Below, piece by piece: positions 1 to 8,504 of a stretch of DNA of 64,000 nucleotides; within the stretch, counting starts at the first letter, position 1; the number at the start of each line of letters is the position of its first letter. The position numbers and the translations under genes were made by a program. The notes under the pieces were generated by a model. It did not search any database, was not told the DNA's origin, and saw nothing but the letters and a program-made list of their open reading frames with translations. This stretch comes from Oceanobacillus damuensis (GTDB taxonomy: Bacteria; Bacillota; Bacilli; Bacillales; Amphibacillaceae): the NCBI RefSeq assembly GCF_001618145.1, contig NZ_LQNF01000003.1, positions 247,844-311,843 of the forward strand, written 5' to 3'.

Positions 1-1
1 G

Positions 2-688
2 CCGTTGGAAACATATAATAGTTTTAAAAAATTAATGGGAAAGAAAGCATATCTTTCAGATGGATATGGATTATCTGAAATGACTTCTGGAACTATTAGC
101 AATCCCCATTCAAAAATGAAAATAGGTAGTGTTGGAGTACCTTTGCCATTAACAGAGGCTAAAATTGTTATTGAAACAGATAACGGGTTGGAAGAAGCCT
201 CTTACAAAACGGAGGGCGAGATTATTGTCAGGGGTCCTCAAATGATGAAAGGGTACTGGAATAATCCTGAGGAGACGGGGATAGCATTACGAAATGGATG
301 GCTGCATACAGGGGATATAGGTTATATGGATCAAGATGGGTACTTTTATATCGTTGATCGTATGAAGGATATGATTATTGCGGGCGGTTATAATGTTTAC
401 CCGCGAGAAATCGAGGAAGTAATCTATCAAATTCGACAAGTAAACGAAGTAATCGTAATAGGTATACCCGATGAATATAGAGGAGAAACAGTAAAAGCCT
501 ATATTACATTAAAGGAAAATCAAATAATAAAGGAAGAAGAAATTATTACTTTCTGTCGTAGTAATTTAGCAGCTTACAAAGTTCCAAGATTTATAGAATT
601 TAGGGAGAATCTTCCGAAGTCTAGTGTTGGAAAACTTTTAAAACGAAAACTTAGGAATGAAGAATTATCAAATAAAAATATAACCTAG
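2..688 (+). CDS. AMP-forming acyl-CoA synthetase, C-terminal part (5' end outside window)
   Basis: This is the C-terminal part of an ANL-superfamily acyl-CoA synthetase, which activates a carboxylic acid through an acyl-adenylate. The reading frame is open to the first base, so the TTG at base 5 is not the real start. Visible motifs are GYGLSE (the A5 motif), TGDIGYMDQDGYFYIVDR (A7/A8 with the hinge region), the GGYNVYPREIEE loop, and a C-terminal GKLLKR carrying the usual adenylation lysine. About 230 of a typical 500-550 residues are present. It lies 39 bases before an SDR gene at the head of the catabolic island, so it plausibly activates that pathway's acid. The substrate cannot be read from this half. 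Confidence 0.92.
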   Translation, partial: PLETYNSFKKLMGKKAYLSDGYGLSEMTSGTISNPHSKMKIGSVGVPLPLTEAKIVIETDNGLEEASYKTEGEIIVRGPQMMKGYWNNPEETGIALRNGWLHTGDIGYMDQDGYFYIVDRMKDMIIAGGYNVYPREIEEVIYQIRQVNEVIVIGIPDEYRGETVKAYITLKENQIIKEEEIITFCRSNLAAYKVPRFIEFRENLPKSSVGKLLKRKLRNEELSNKNIT

Positions 689-727
689 GTAATAGTTATT
701 AGTTCAATATTGGAAAGGGTGGATGAC

Positions 728-1471
728 ATGCGTTTAGAAAATAAAGTAGCAATTATTACTGGCGGAGGAGGGGATATCGGTAGAGAAACGGCTATTCGAT
801 TCACAAATGAGGGAGCAAAGGTAGTTGTCGCAGATATTAGAGAAGAAGCCGCCCAACAAACGGTAGCAATCATACAGGAAAGTGGGGGGGAAGCAGAATA
901 TATTCGTTGTGACATGACAAACCCGGAAGAAGTAAAGAATATGGTGGAAATGGCAATAGATACATTTGGTAAACTCGATATTTTCTTTAATAATGCAGGG
1001 GTGAATAGTGTTGAAAAGAAACTGCCTGATGTTTCTTTAGAAGAATGGGAAAAAGTGATGGACATAAATATAAAAGGTGTCTTTCTTGGAATGAAATACG
1101 CTATTCCGAAAATGAAGTCCGGTAGCTCTATTATTAATACTGCAAGCATTGCTGGAATTAAAGGGCAGAAGCTTGTATCTGCTTATTCCGCATCTAAAAG
1201 CGGTGTGATTACATTAACAAAAACTGCTGCAACCGAATTCGGGCGAAAGAATATACGAGTGAATGCAATAGCACCGGGAATAACGGATACAACCATGGTA
1301 GAGGATTGGAAGAAAACAGATAAGTGGCCCATACTTTCTACTGCGAATGCTTTAAGAAGGATTGGAAAACCAGAAGAAATAGCAAATGCTGTTGTATTTC
1401 TTGCATCAGATGAGGCATCTTTTATAACTGGGGAAACCCTTGTCATTGATGGTGGTACATTAAACCTTTAA
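728..1471 (+). CDS. SDR-family NAD(P)-dependent oxidoreductase
   Basis: A classical short-chain dehydrogenase of 247 residues. It has the cofactor motif TGGGGDIG (residues 11-18), NNAG (88-91), catalytic Ser about 140 and the YSASK motif with Tyr153 and Lys157, and ends with the usual GETLVIDGG segment. The ATG at 728 is chosen because AAGGGTGG sits just upstream; the in-frame TTG 18 bases earlier has no ribosome site. It likely oxidises a hydroxyacyl or alcohol intermediate of the neighbouring acyl-CoA pathway. This is inferred from position, since SDR substrate specificity cannot be read from motifs. Confidence 0.92.
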   Translation: MRLENKVAIITGGGGDIGRETAIRFTNEGAKVVVADIREEAAQQTVAIIQESGGEAEYIRCDMTNPEEVKNMVEMAIDTFGKLDIFFNNAGVNSVEKKLPDVSLEEWEKVMDINIKGVFLGMKYAIPKMKSGSSIINTASIAGIKGQKLVSAYSASKSGVITLTKTAATEFGRKNIRVNAIAPGITDTTMVEDWKKTDKWPILSTANALRRIGKPEEIANAVVFLASDEASFITGETLVIDGGTLNL

Positions 1472-1491
1472 TAAACTCAACTGATTCTTAA

Positions 1492-1974
1492 ATGGTTTTT
1501 AAATGGTTTAATGAAAGGAGAGAATTGAATTCAGTGTTAAACAAAAAATGGGAAGTATATGCAAATCTATCCCAAAATGAAGCTTTTCAAACATTTAAAC
1601 AGATCTTAGAAAAACAGAGAATTCCTTTTGAAGTAGAAAAAGCTTCACCGAATTTTATGTATGATTCTAACAATGAACAGTATATTATTAAAACAGAAAA
1701 TTTTGTAATTAATGTAATCTATGTTTCTGCTGATCCACTAACACGTATTTTCGCATCGTTGCTAGGGACAGCCAAAAACTTTAATGGCATTACTTTTTTA
1801 TCAATTAGATATCACAAAAGAACTAGTGTAAAGCTAGTAACCGTTCTAAAGGAATTTGTTAGTATAAGCACTAATGTACCTTGGAATATTACAGCGTATC
1901 CACGTTTTAGATTTGCAGTATTGCTCCAATCTATTACAAAACTAAAGTGGAAGCGTTTTCTAGGTAATCACTAA
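1492..1974 (+). CDS. Hypothetical protein, about 150-160 aa
   Basis: I do not recognise this protein. It is basic, has no clear signal peptide or membrane segment, and shows a mixed alpha/beta pattern with an RFRFAVLLQS stretch near the end. Three starts are possible: the ATG at 1492, a TTG at 1525 four bases after AAAGGAG, and a GTG at 1534. The ribosome site at 1514-1520 argues for one of the two later starts. It lies between the SDR and the symporter genes on the same strand. It could be an accessory protein of the transporter, but nothing in the sequence shows this. Confidence 0.6.
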   Translation: MVFKWFNERRELNSVLNKKWEVYANLSQNEAFQTFKQILEKQRIPFEVEKASPNFMYDSNNEQYIIKTENFVINVIYVSADPLTRIFASLLGTAKNFNGITFLSIRYHKRTSVKLVTVLKEFVSISTNVPWNITAYPRFRFAVLLQSITKLKWKRFLGNH

Positions 1975-2005
1975 TAAAGTTTTACAAACATCGGAGGTTA
2001 TAGTG

Positions 2006-2242
2006 ATGGAAAAAAATAAGAACTGGTTTAAAATGCCAAAGAAAGACGCAATCTTTCTTATCGGTATTGTTTTATACGTACTTATGTTTTTTCTGCCTTG
2101 GACTTACGAAATTAAAATACTAGGTGTATCTCTACTTGCCTGGGGTGGGGCGTTACTATTCTTACTTGCTCCAATAACAGGAATTATATTAACCCTGGTA
2201 AATGCCCATACAGAAAATAACCAAGGAACTAGGGGGCTGTAA
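2006..2242 (+). CDS. Small two-TM membrane protein paired with the symporter
   Basis: A 78-residue protein with two hydrophobic segments (about residues 12-32 and 38-62) separated by a short loop. Its size and position, two bases before a sodium/solute symporter, match the DUF3311-type small subunits found next to SSS transporters. That family assignment is inferred from context and topology. The ATG at 2006 is preferred over the GTG at 2003 because CGGAGG at 1992-1997 gives eight-base spacing. It is probably needed for assembly or activity of the downstream permease. Confidence 0.75.
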   Translation: MEKNKNWFKMPKKDAIFLIGIVLYVLMFFLPWTYEIKILGVSLLAWGGALLFLLAPITGIILTLVNAHTENNQGTRGL

Positions 2243-2244
2243 TT

Positions 2245-3750
2245 TTGAGGGCTACTGAGATTTCAATAATTATTGTTTATATTTTATTGTGTATCTTGTT
2301 AGGTTTCTGGGCACAAAAGAAAATTTCTTCTTCTAATTCCGAAATAGATAATTATTATGCAGCAGGTAGAAATATAGGTACGGTAGCAAATTCGCTGGCA
2401 ATCCTTGCAGCATTAGGAAGTGGCGGTTCTTTCATGGCAGGTCCAGGTTCAGTATGGCAACTAGGAATTCCTTTTTTATCCTGGATGACTGTAGGTTCTA
2501 TTGTAGGTTTTGCCTTGGCAAGTATTTTGGTAGCAAAACCACTCAGAAATTCAAAAAAGGTTACGGTTACAGAGTTTCTCACTGACCGATATGATGGAAG
2601 TAAGGCGATTAAAATCGCCGTACCCATTGTCATTATAATGGGATCAGGGATGTATTTAATGTCCCAGATGAAGGCAGGGGGATTGATAACATCATATGTC
2701 ACTGGCCTGTCCTATGAATGGGGATTGGTTATCATTGCCTTGGTATTTATTTTATACGTTTCCATGGGTGGAATGCTTGCGGTTACGTGGACCAATTTGG
2801 TTCAAGGGTTTTTAATGATTCTAATTACACTAACTTTACTTTGCGCTAGTCTAATCCATTTACCAACTGCATGGGGAGACTTTATTAAAGAAACTACCGT
2901 TCAAAACTCGAATCTAGGAACAGTGGGTTCAACCGTTCCAATAGCAGGCTATTTAGGAGCATTTGTTACTTGGGCAACAGCTGTATGTATAACCCCACAT
3001 CTCGTAATGCGGATCTTTACTTCTACTAACGCCAGGTCTGCAAAATTATCACTTAATATTAGTATGTTAATCTACGGGATTTTAATGCTAGGACTAGTAT
3101 TTTTTATAACCCCCTATATTGGAACGCTCGAAGAAACATTATTACAGAGTCATGCTTCAGATATGTGGTTATTATTAATAGCGGAGAGCTTTTTCGGACC
3201 AATTATGATGGGAATAATTGCTGCTGGAATCATGGCTGCTGTCATGTCATCAACTGATTCACTATTACTTGCTATTAGTAGTGCTGTGGCATATGACTTG
3301 TATAAAGGTGTTATTAATACAAAGGCCGATCAAAAGAAAACCTTGTGGGTGTCTATGGTCGTAACTTGGTTCATCGGACTTGTAGTAATGCTATTAACAT
3401 TAAACCCCCCACAATATTTGGTGGTGCTTTATACAGGCGCAGTTGGTTTTATGGTAGCAGCGCTATTTAGTTCAATGGTCTTAGGTATTTGGTGGAAACA
3501 TGCTAATGTACAAGGAGCCATTACTAGCATTTTGGTTGGCGGAATTAGTTTTTTAATTTCCTTTTTTATTTTTGATATGCCTTATAATTCGGAAATATTA
3601 ATTGCACTTCCACTTTCATTTCTAACGATGATTACTGTCTCTTTTTATACGGAGAGACCATCAAAAGAAATACTGAAAAAAATGGAAAACTATCATTCTA
3701 ATAAGGCCGAAGAAGGTATAAGTAATGAGAGTATAAAGAAAGTAACTTAA
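2245..3750 (+). CDS. Sodium/solute symporter (SSS family)
   Basis: A 501-residue integral membrane protein with about 13 hydrophobic segments and the SSS pattern: a DNYYAAGRNIG segment after helix 1, a GSGGSFMAGPGSVW region, and the AAVMSSTDSLLLAISS motif (Na2-site serines) in the second half. It belongs with the PutP/PanF/monocarboxylate group of sodium-driven importers. It starts with TTG, preceded by a G-rich ribosome site inside the tail of the small membrane protein gene, which suggests translational coupling. In this island it probably imports an organic acid or related substrate. A second importer (LivHMGF) follows directly. Confidence 0.9.
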   Translation: MRATEISIIIVYILLCILLGFWAQKKISSSNSEIDNYYAAGRNIGTVANSLAILAALGSGGSFMAGPGSVWQLGIPFLSWMTVGSIVGFALASILVAKPLRNSKKVTVTEFLTDRYDGSKAIKIAVPIVIIMGSGMYLMSQMKAGGLITSYVTGLSYEWGLVIIALVFILYVSMGGMLAVTWTNLVQGFLMILITLTLLCASLIHLPTAWGDFIKETTVQNSNLGTVGSTVPIAGYLGAFVTWATAVCITPHLVMRIFTSTNARSAKLSLNISMLIYGILMLGLVFFITPYIGTLEETLLQSHASDMWLLLIAESFFGPIMMGIIAAGIMAAVMSSTDSLLLAISSAVAYDLYKGVINTKADQKKTLWVSMVVTWFIGLVVMLLTLNPPQYLVVLYTGAVGFMVAALFSSMVLGIWWKHANVQGAITSILVGGISFLISFFIFDMPYNSEILIALPLSFLTMITVSFYTERPSKEILKKMENYHSNKAEEGISNESIKKVT

Positions 3751-3786
3751 TTTAAAAATAGGTATAAAAAAAAAGGAGGGAAAATA

Positions 3787-4650
3787 ATGGATTTATTTCT
3801 CCAACAATTATTAAATGGGCTTTCAAATGGTAGCGTTTACAGTTTGGTGGCTTTAGGTTTGACAATGGTATTTGGTATTCTACACGTACCTAACTTCGCC
3901 CATGGGGCATTTTATATGATTGGTGCATACGTTTCTTTAACAATCATGTCGTTGTTTGGGATACCATACTGGATTGCAATGCTGATTTCTATGTTTGCAA
4001 TCGCTTTACTTGCAGTTATTTCTGAGCGTCTGATCTATCATCCTTTAAGAAATGCTGCAGGGTTACATCAAATGATGGGTGCTATAGGGATTTTGTTGTT
4101 TTTAGTAGCCTTTGCACAAGTTGTATGGGGACCAAACTATCAGCAAATGTCTAGCCCATATAATGGAGCAATTAGTATTTTTGGAACAACATTTACACAG
4201 CAAAGAATAATTGTCATTATTGCGACCGTGATTATTATGCTTATCCTTCATTTCTTCCTGACAAAAACCATGATTGGTTCAGCAATCATAGCCATGGCAC
4301 AGAATAGAGAAGGAGCCTACTTAGTTGGAATAAATGCCAATATGGTCGTCATGTTAACTTTTGCAATTTCAGGCATATTAGCTGCAGCTGCTGCTACACT
4401 TGCTTCACCTATCAATTTGGTTTTCCCAGGCATGGGTGATTTAGTTATTATGAAGGCCTTTGTTATTATCATTATCGGTGGAATGGGAAGTATTCCAGGA
4501 GCTATCATAGCTGGTTACCTTTTGGGAATTGTTGAGAGCTTTGGGGCAACTTATATTTCAGGTGATTATAAAGATGTTATAGCGTTTGCTTTACTCGTGA
4601 TTATTTTGACCGTGAAACCAACAGGATTATTCACAAGGAGGGCATATTAA
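3787..4650 (+). CDS. livH: Branched-chain-type ABC importer permease LivH
   Basis: A 287-residue permease with eight or more hydrophobic helices. It has the LivH/BraD hallmarks: an N-terminal LVALGLTMVFGI segment, NFAHGAFYMIGAY, and a GGMGSIPGAIIAGYLLG loop near the C-terminus that contacts the ATPases. AAGGAGGG precedes the ATG. The stop overlaps the livM start as TAATG, so the two permeases are coupled. LivHMGF systems in catabolic islands commonly import aromatic, cyclic or dicarboxylic acids and not only amino acids, so the symbol denotes the family rather than the substrate. Confidence 0.93.
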   Translation: MDLFLQQLLNGLSNGSVYSLVALGLTMVFGILHVPNFAHGAFYMIGAYVSLTIMSLFGIPYWIAMLISMFAIALLAVISERLIYHPLRNAAGLHQMMGAIGILLFLVAFAQVVWGPNYQQMSSPYNGAISIFGTTFTQQRIIVIIATVIIMLILHFFLTKTMIGSAIIAMAQNREGAYLVGINANMVVMLTFAISGILAAAAATLASPINLVFPGMGDLVIMKAFVIIIIGGMGSIPGAIIAGYLLGIVESFGATYISGDYKDVIAFALLVIILTVKPTGLFTRRAY

Positions 4651-5654
4651 TGAAAGGTTTTCTAACTAAAAGAAACGGTATATTGCTAGTTCTGATCATC
4701 GCTCTTTTATTACCTTTTATTGTGCCAAATGAATATGTGTTGCATGTGATGGCTCTAGTATGTATATGGTCAATCAGTGTCTATGGAATTAATATTTTTA
4801 CAGGATTTACAGGGAATTTATCGCTCGCACATATTGGTTTTTTTGCAATTGGAGCATATACGCTTGGGATATTGACAGTGAAAGCTGATTGGAACTTTTG
4901 GCTAGCTCTACTTGCAGCGGGTGTCCTATCCATAGTTTTAGGAATACTAGTAGGACTAATCTCACTTCGAACAAGTGGACATTTTTTCACCATTTTTACG
5001 ATGTGTGTTGGCTATATTATTTATTTAGTCATAGATAAATGGGATACTCTAACTGGTGGGGTGCGAGGGTTAATTGGAATCCCAAACCCATCACGAATTG
5101 GACCAATTACGTTTGATAGTTTGACATCCCATTATTATCTACTTCTATGTTTCTTAATTTTAACTATTTTTATTACGAAACGAATTGTTTCTTCTCTCCT
5201 AGGACGTACATTCATCGCCATTCGAAATAGTGAAGAACTTGCACAGACGATTGGAATTTCCACAAAGAAAAATCGGTTATTATCATTTGTTATCTCCTGT
5301 TTTTTTGCAGCATTTGCAGGGGCGTTATATGCATCTTTTGTTCGTTTTATTGGCCCTGAAGTTGGAGCGATTTTTCTCGGCTTCGAAATGCTAATCTATC
5401 TTGTTATAGGGGGCCTTGGAACCCTCACCGGGCCAGTTATTGGAACGATACTTATTGTAACGTTAACCCAGTCGTTGCAGTTTTTACAGGAATATAAAAT
5501 GCTTATTTTCGGTCCTATTTTGCTGTTGATTGTTATCTTCTATCCCCAGGGAATTGCTGGTGCAATAAATAAATTAACCAACAAGTGGAAAGCAAAAAGG
5601 ACAAAAGACAACAAAGTGAAAGAACAGCAAACGACTATTAAGGAGGTTGGATAA
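4650..5654 (+). CDS. livM: Branched-chain-type ABC importer permease LivM
   Basis: The second permease of the importer, 334 residues. It has multiple hydrophobic segments, the LivM-typical GFTGNLSLAHIGFFAIGAY motif near residue 50, and GGLGTLTGPVIG near the C-terminus. The cytoplasmic tail is rich in Lys and Glu. Its start overlaps the livH stop and its stop overlaps the livG start, so the whole transporter is one transcript with coupled translation. It pairs with LivH to form the membrane channel. Confidence 0.93.
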   Translation: MKGFLTKRNGILLVLIIALLLPFIVPNEYVLHVMALVCIWSISVYGINIFTGFTGNLSLAHIGFFAIGAYTLGILTVKADWNFWLALLAAGVLSIVLGILVGLISLRTSGHFFTIFTMCVGYIIYLVIDKWDTLTGGVRGLIGIPNPSRIGPITFDSLTSHYYLLLCFLILTIFITKRIVSSLLGRTFIAIRNSEELAQTIGISTKKNRLLSFVISCFFAAFAGALYASFVRFIGPEVGAIFLGFEMLIYLVIGGLGTLTGPVIGTILIVTLTQSLQFLQEYKMLIFGPILLLIVIFYPQGIAGAINKLTNKWKAKRTKDNKVKEQQTTIKEVG

Positions 5655-6430
5655 TGGTCCTAGAAATTGGAAAGTTGACAAAAGCGTTTGGTGGATTAAC
5701 TGCAGTAAATGGTGTTGATTTGAATGTGAAAGAAGGACATATTCAAGCTGTTATCGGCCCGAATGGAGCAGGGAAATCAACATTCTTTAATCTGATTAGT
5801 GGCTTTTATCCACCTACAGCAGGAATTATTACCTTTGACGGAAAAGATATAACCAAAATGCCACCTAATAAAATTGCTAAGCTTGGCATTGCAAGAACTT
5901 TTCAAACAACAAACCTTTTTGAAGATGCAACTGTTTTAGATAATGTCATTATTGGCAATCGCTTAAGAACTAAATCAGGCCTTTTTGATGCAATATTAAG
6001 AACAAAAAGGGAGAGGACAGAAGAAAAAGAAAGTATAGAGAAGGCTTATAAAGCTTTAGAATTTGTGGAGATAACTGATTTAGCAGACGAACCAATTGGA
6101 AGTATTACACAAGAACAGAAGAAAAGGGTTGCTTTTGCATTGGCACTTGCTACAGATCCTAAGCTTGTACTCTTGGATGAGCCTGCTGCGGGTATTAATC
6201 CGGGTGAAACAGATGGATTAGCTGCACTCATAAAAAAGATGACAGACAATGGGCTTACTGTATGTCTTATAGAACATAAGATGTCTATGATTATGTCACT
6301 AGCAGATCGGATTATGGTATTGAATCAAGGAAAAAGAATTGCTGAAGGAACACCTGAAGAAATACAGAATAATCCAGTTGTTATTGAAGCATATTTGGGG
6401 AGTGAAGAAAATGAGCCAATTAAAGTTTAA
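5654..6430 (+). CDS. livG: ABC importer ATP-binding protein LivG, with non-canonical signature motif
   Basis: The first ATPase of the importer, 258 residues. Walker A is GPNGAGKST (residues 35-43), Walker B is LVLLDEPAAG, and the LivG-specific NPGE and LIEHKM stretches are present. In place of the usual LSGGQ or LSYGQ signature the sequence reads ITQEQKKRVAFA. Variant signatures of LTxAQ type do occur in this ATPase class, so the protein may still be functional. The gene overlaps livM upstream and livF downstream. Confidence 0.92.
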   Translation: MVLEIGKLTKAFGGLTAVNGVDLNVKEGHIQAVIGPNGAGKSTFFNLISGFYPPTAGIITFDGKDITKMPPNKIAKLGIARTFQTTNLFEDATVLDNVIIGNRLRTKSGLFDAILRTKRERTEEKESIEKAYKALEFVEITDLADEPIGSITQEQKKRVAFALALATDPKLVLLDEPAAGINPGETDGLAALIKKMTDNGLTVCLIEHKMSMIMSLADRIMVLNQGKRIAEGTPEEIQNNPVVIEAYLGSEENEPIKV

Positions 6431-7130
6431 GATAACTGATATGTCTGTAAATTATGGACCTTTTACTGCTCTACAGGGTATTAATATAGATGTCAAACAG
6501 AGTGAACTAGTTGTTTTACTGGGGGCAAACGGCGCAGGGAAAAGTACCATCTTCCGTGCTATTAGCGGGTTGAACAAGCCAAGTAAGGGAGAAATTAAAT
6601 TTAGTGAAAAAAAAGTAAATGGCATGTCACCAGATAAACTAGTTAAACTCGGAATTGTACAATGTGCAGAAGGAAGAAAACTATTTCCTGAGATGACTAT
6701 ATCTGAAAATCTTAGGATGGGAGGGTTTGTACATCGGAAAAACAAGAAAGAATTAAAGACAATGATGGAGCATGTTTATGAATTATTTCCAATTTTAAAA
6801 GACAAAAAAGACGATCACGCGGGTTCAATGAGTGGTGGTCAGCAGCAAATGCTAGCAATTGGAAGAGCATTAATGTCAAGGCCAAAATTACTTATGCTTG
6901 ATGAACCATCTTTAGGTCTTGCTCCGTTAATTGTTAAGCAAATGTTTGAAATCATTCAACGAATTAATAAAGAGGGTACTACTATTTTACTAGCAGAACA
7001 AAATGCAAGTGCAGCTTTAAAAATTGCTGATAGGGGTTATGTTATTGAAAATGGCCAAATTGTTGTAACGGGTAGTAGTGATCAACTATTAAATAATGAA
7101 GAAATTCGTAAGGCTTATATTGGTGCATAA
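6411..7130 (+). CDS. livF: ABC importer ATP-binding protein LivF
   Basis: The second ATPase, 239 residues from the ATG at 6411. That start overlaps the end of livG by 20 bases, with GGGGA about ten bases upstream; earlier in-frame starts would lie deep inside livG. Walker A is GANGAGKST, the signature MSGGQQQMLAIGRAL is canonical, and Walker B is LLMLDEPSLGLAP, which is typical of LivF. The canonical signature here contrasts with the altered one in LivG. It energises import together with LivG. Confidence 0.93.
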   Translation: MSQLKFKITDMSVNYGPFTALQGINIDVKQSELVVLLGANGAGKSTIFRAISGLNKPSKGEIKFSEKKVNGMSPDKLVKLGIVQCAEGRKLFPEMTISENLRMGGFVHRKNKKELKTMMEHVYELFPILKDKKDDHAGSMSGGQQQMLAIGRALMSRPKLLMLDEPSLGLAPLIVKQMFEIIQRINKEGTTILLAEQNASAALKIADRGYVIENGQIVVTGSSDQLLNNEEIRKAYIGA

Positions 7131-7165
7131 ATAGTTTAAGTTTGAGTATTTAGGGAGGATATAAA

Positions 7166-8404
7166 ATGGGAAAATTGAAAAGCCTTTTAATACTGGGAAT
7201 ACTACTGTTATTAACTATTGGTTTAATAGCCTGTGTCGATGTTTCATCAAGTGATCCTGCTGAGAGAGAAGCTAGTGAAACAGAGGAAGTAAATGCAGTG
7301 ACTCCAGAAGTAAATGATGGAGAAGAAATAGTCCAAATTGGTTACAGTGGACCATTAAGTGGTGCTGCAGCACAATATGGGGCAAACGTAATAAATGGAC
7401 TAGAAATGGCAGCAGATGAAATAAATGAAACAGGCTTTGAAGTCGGCGGGAAAACATATAAATTGGAAATTATTAAATTGGATGATAAATATTTACCGAA
7501 TGAAACGGGTGTCAACGTGAAAAGAATGGTTTCCGAAAATGACCCAGTAGCTGTTTGGATCCCACACAGTGGAGGTGTTTTTGCAACACAAGTATTTAAT
7601 GAACAAGATGATTTTATTATCATGGCTCAAACGAGTGAACCTAGAATGTACGAGCAAGGTAACGAATTAATGATAGGAGTTTCACCTCAATACAACATCT
7701 GGCCTGTAACATTTAGCGAATATATGTTAGCTAACTTTGGAGATAGGATGGCCCTTCTGCCAACTAATTCACAATACGGTAAAGATTGGTTAAACGTAAT
7801 TAAGCCAGCTTGGGAGGAATTAGGTGGAGAAATTGTATATGAGAGTGAAATTGACTTCGCAAAAGAAACGGATTACTTTACGATTATGACGAATGCTTTA
7901 AACCAAAAACCTGATGTACTCTTTGTAGGAGGGCCTTCTGAACCAACAGCTCTTGTTATAAAGCAAGCAAAGGAATTAGGGTTCGAGGGTGGTTTTATGA
8001 TCATGGATCAGGCGAAGATGGAAGAAATGTCAGGATTTCTAGGTGGCTATGATTTGCTTGAAGGCTCTATTGGTGCTCTTCCTATTGATCAGCAAATTAA
8101 CAATCCAGCAAGTGTCGATTTTGTAAAAAAATATACAGAACGTTTTGATGAACAATTTGCTACGGCTGATTCTTCTTTAAGTTACCAAAGTTTGTATGTA
8201 TTAGTAGAAGCTATGAAAGCGGCTGGTACAGTTGAGGATAAAAAGGCAATTATGGAAGCGGCGAATGAAGGTATTCAAAATTTGCCAGAGGAAAAAATGG
8301 TACTTCCTTTAAAAGAGATAAGTGATGTTGGAAGTCTTCAATGGGTATTTGATGCGGCAGCTGTTAAAGATGGGGAAGTTATCCCCGTCCCACTTGGAGA
8401 ATAA
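7166..8404 (+). CDS. ABC importer substrate-binding lipoprotein (copy 1)
   Basis: A 412-residue type I periplasmic-binding-fold protein with a lipoprotein signal peptide: basic start, hydrophobic core and lipobox LIAC with the lipidated Cys about residue 23. An acidic linker precedes the mature fold. The IGYSGPLSGAAAQYG segment is the usual LivJ-family ligand-binding start. It sits 35 bases after livF behind a GGGAGG site, so it is the receptor for that importer. The next gene is a close paralogue with long identical blocks, pointing to tandem duplication. Confidence 0.92.
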   Translation: MGKLKSLLILGILLLLTIGLIACVDVSSSDPAEREASETEEVNAVTPEVNDGEEIVQIGYSGPLSGAAAQYGANVINGLEMAADEINETGFEVGGKTYKLEIIKLDDKYLPNETGVNVKRMVSENDPVAVWIPHSGGVFATQVFNEQDDFIIMAQTSEPRMYEQGNELMIGVSPQYNIWPVTFSEYMLANFGDRMALLPTNSQYGKDWLNVIKPAWEELGGEIVYESEIDFAKETDYFTIMTNALNQKPDVLFVGGPSEPTALVIKQAKELGFEGGFMIMDQAKMEEMSGFLGGYDLLEGSIGALPIDQQINNPASVDFVKKYTERFDEQFATADSSLSYQSLYVLVEAMKAAGTVEDKKAIMEAANEGIQNLPEEKMVLPLKEISDVGSLQWVFDAAAVKDGEVIPVPLGE

Positions 8405-8504
8405 GCAAGGAATACAATCATCCACTATACAGAGGAAATAATCTGTAGCTATAAGTTAGAATTTTAAAGTAACACTTTTAAATTAAGTTTCAAAGGAGGT
8501 AAAA

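Noticed and set aside
8456..8484. Imperfect AT-rich inverted repeat between the two receptor genes as a terminator
   Set aside because: Stem is weak and no T run follows; at most it could affect transcript ratio.
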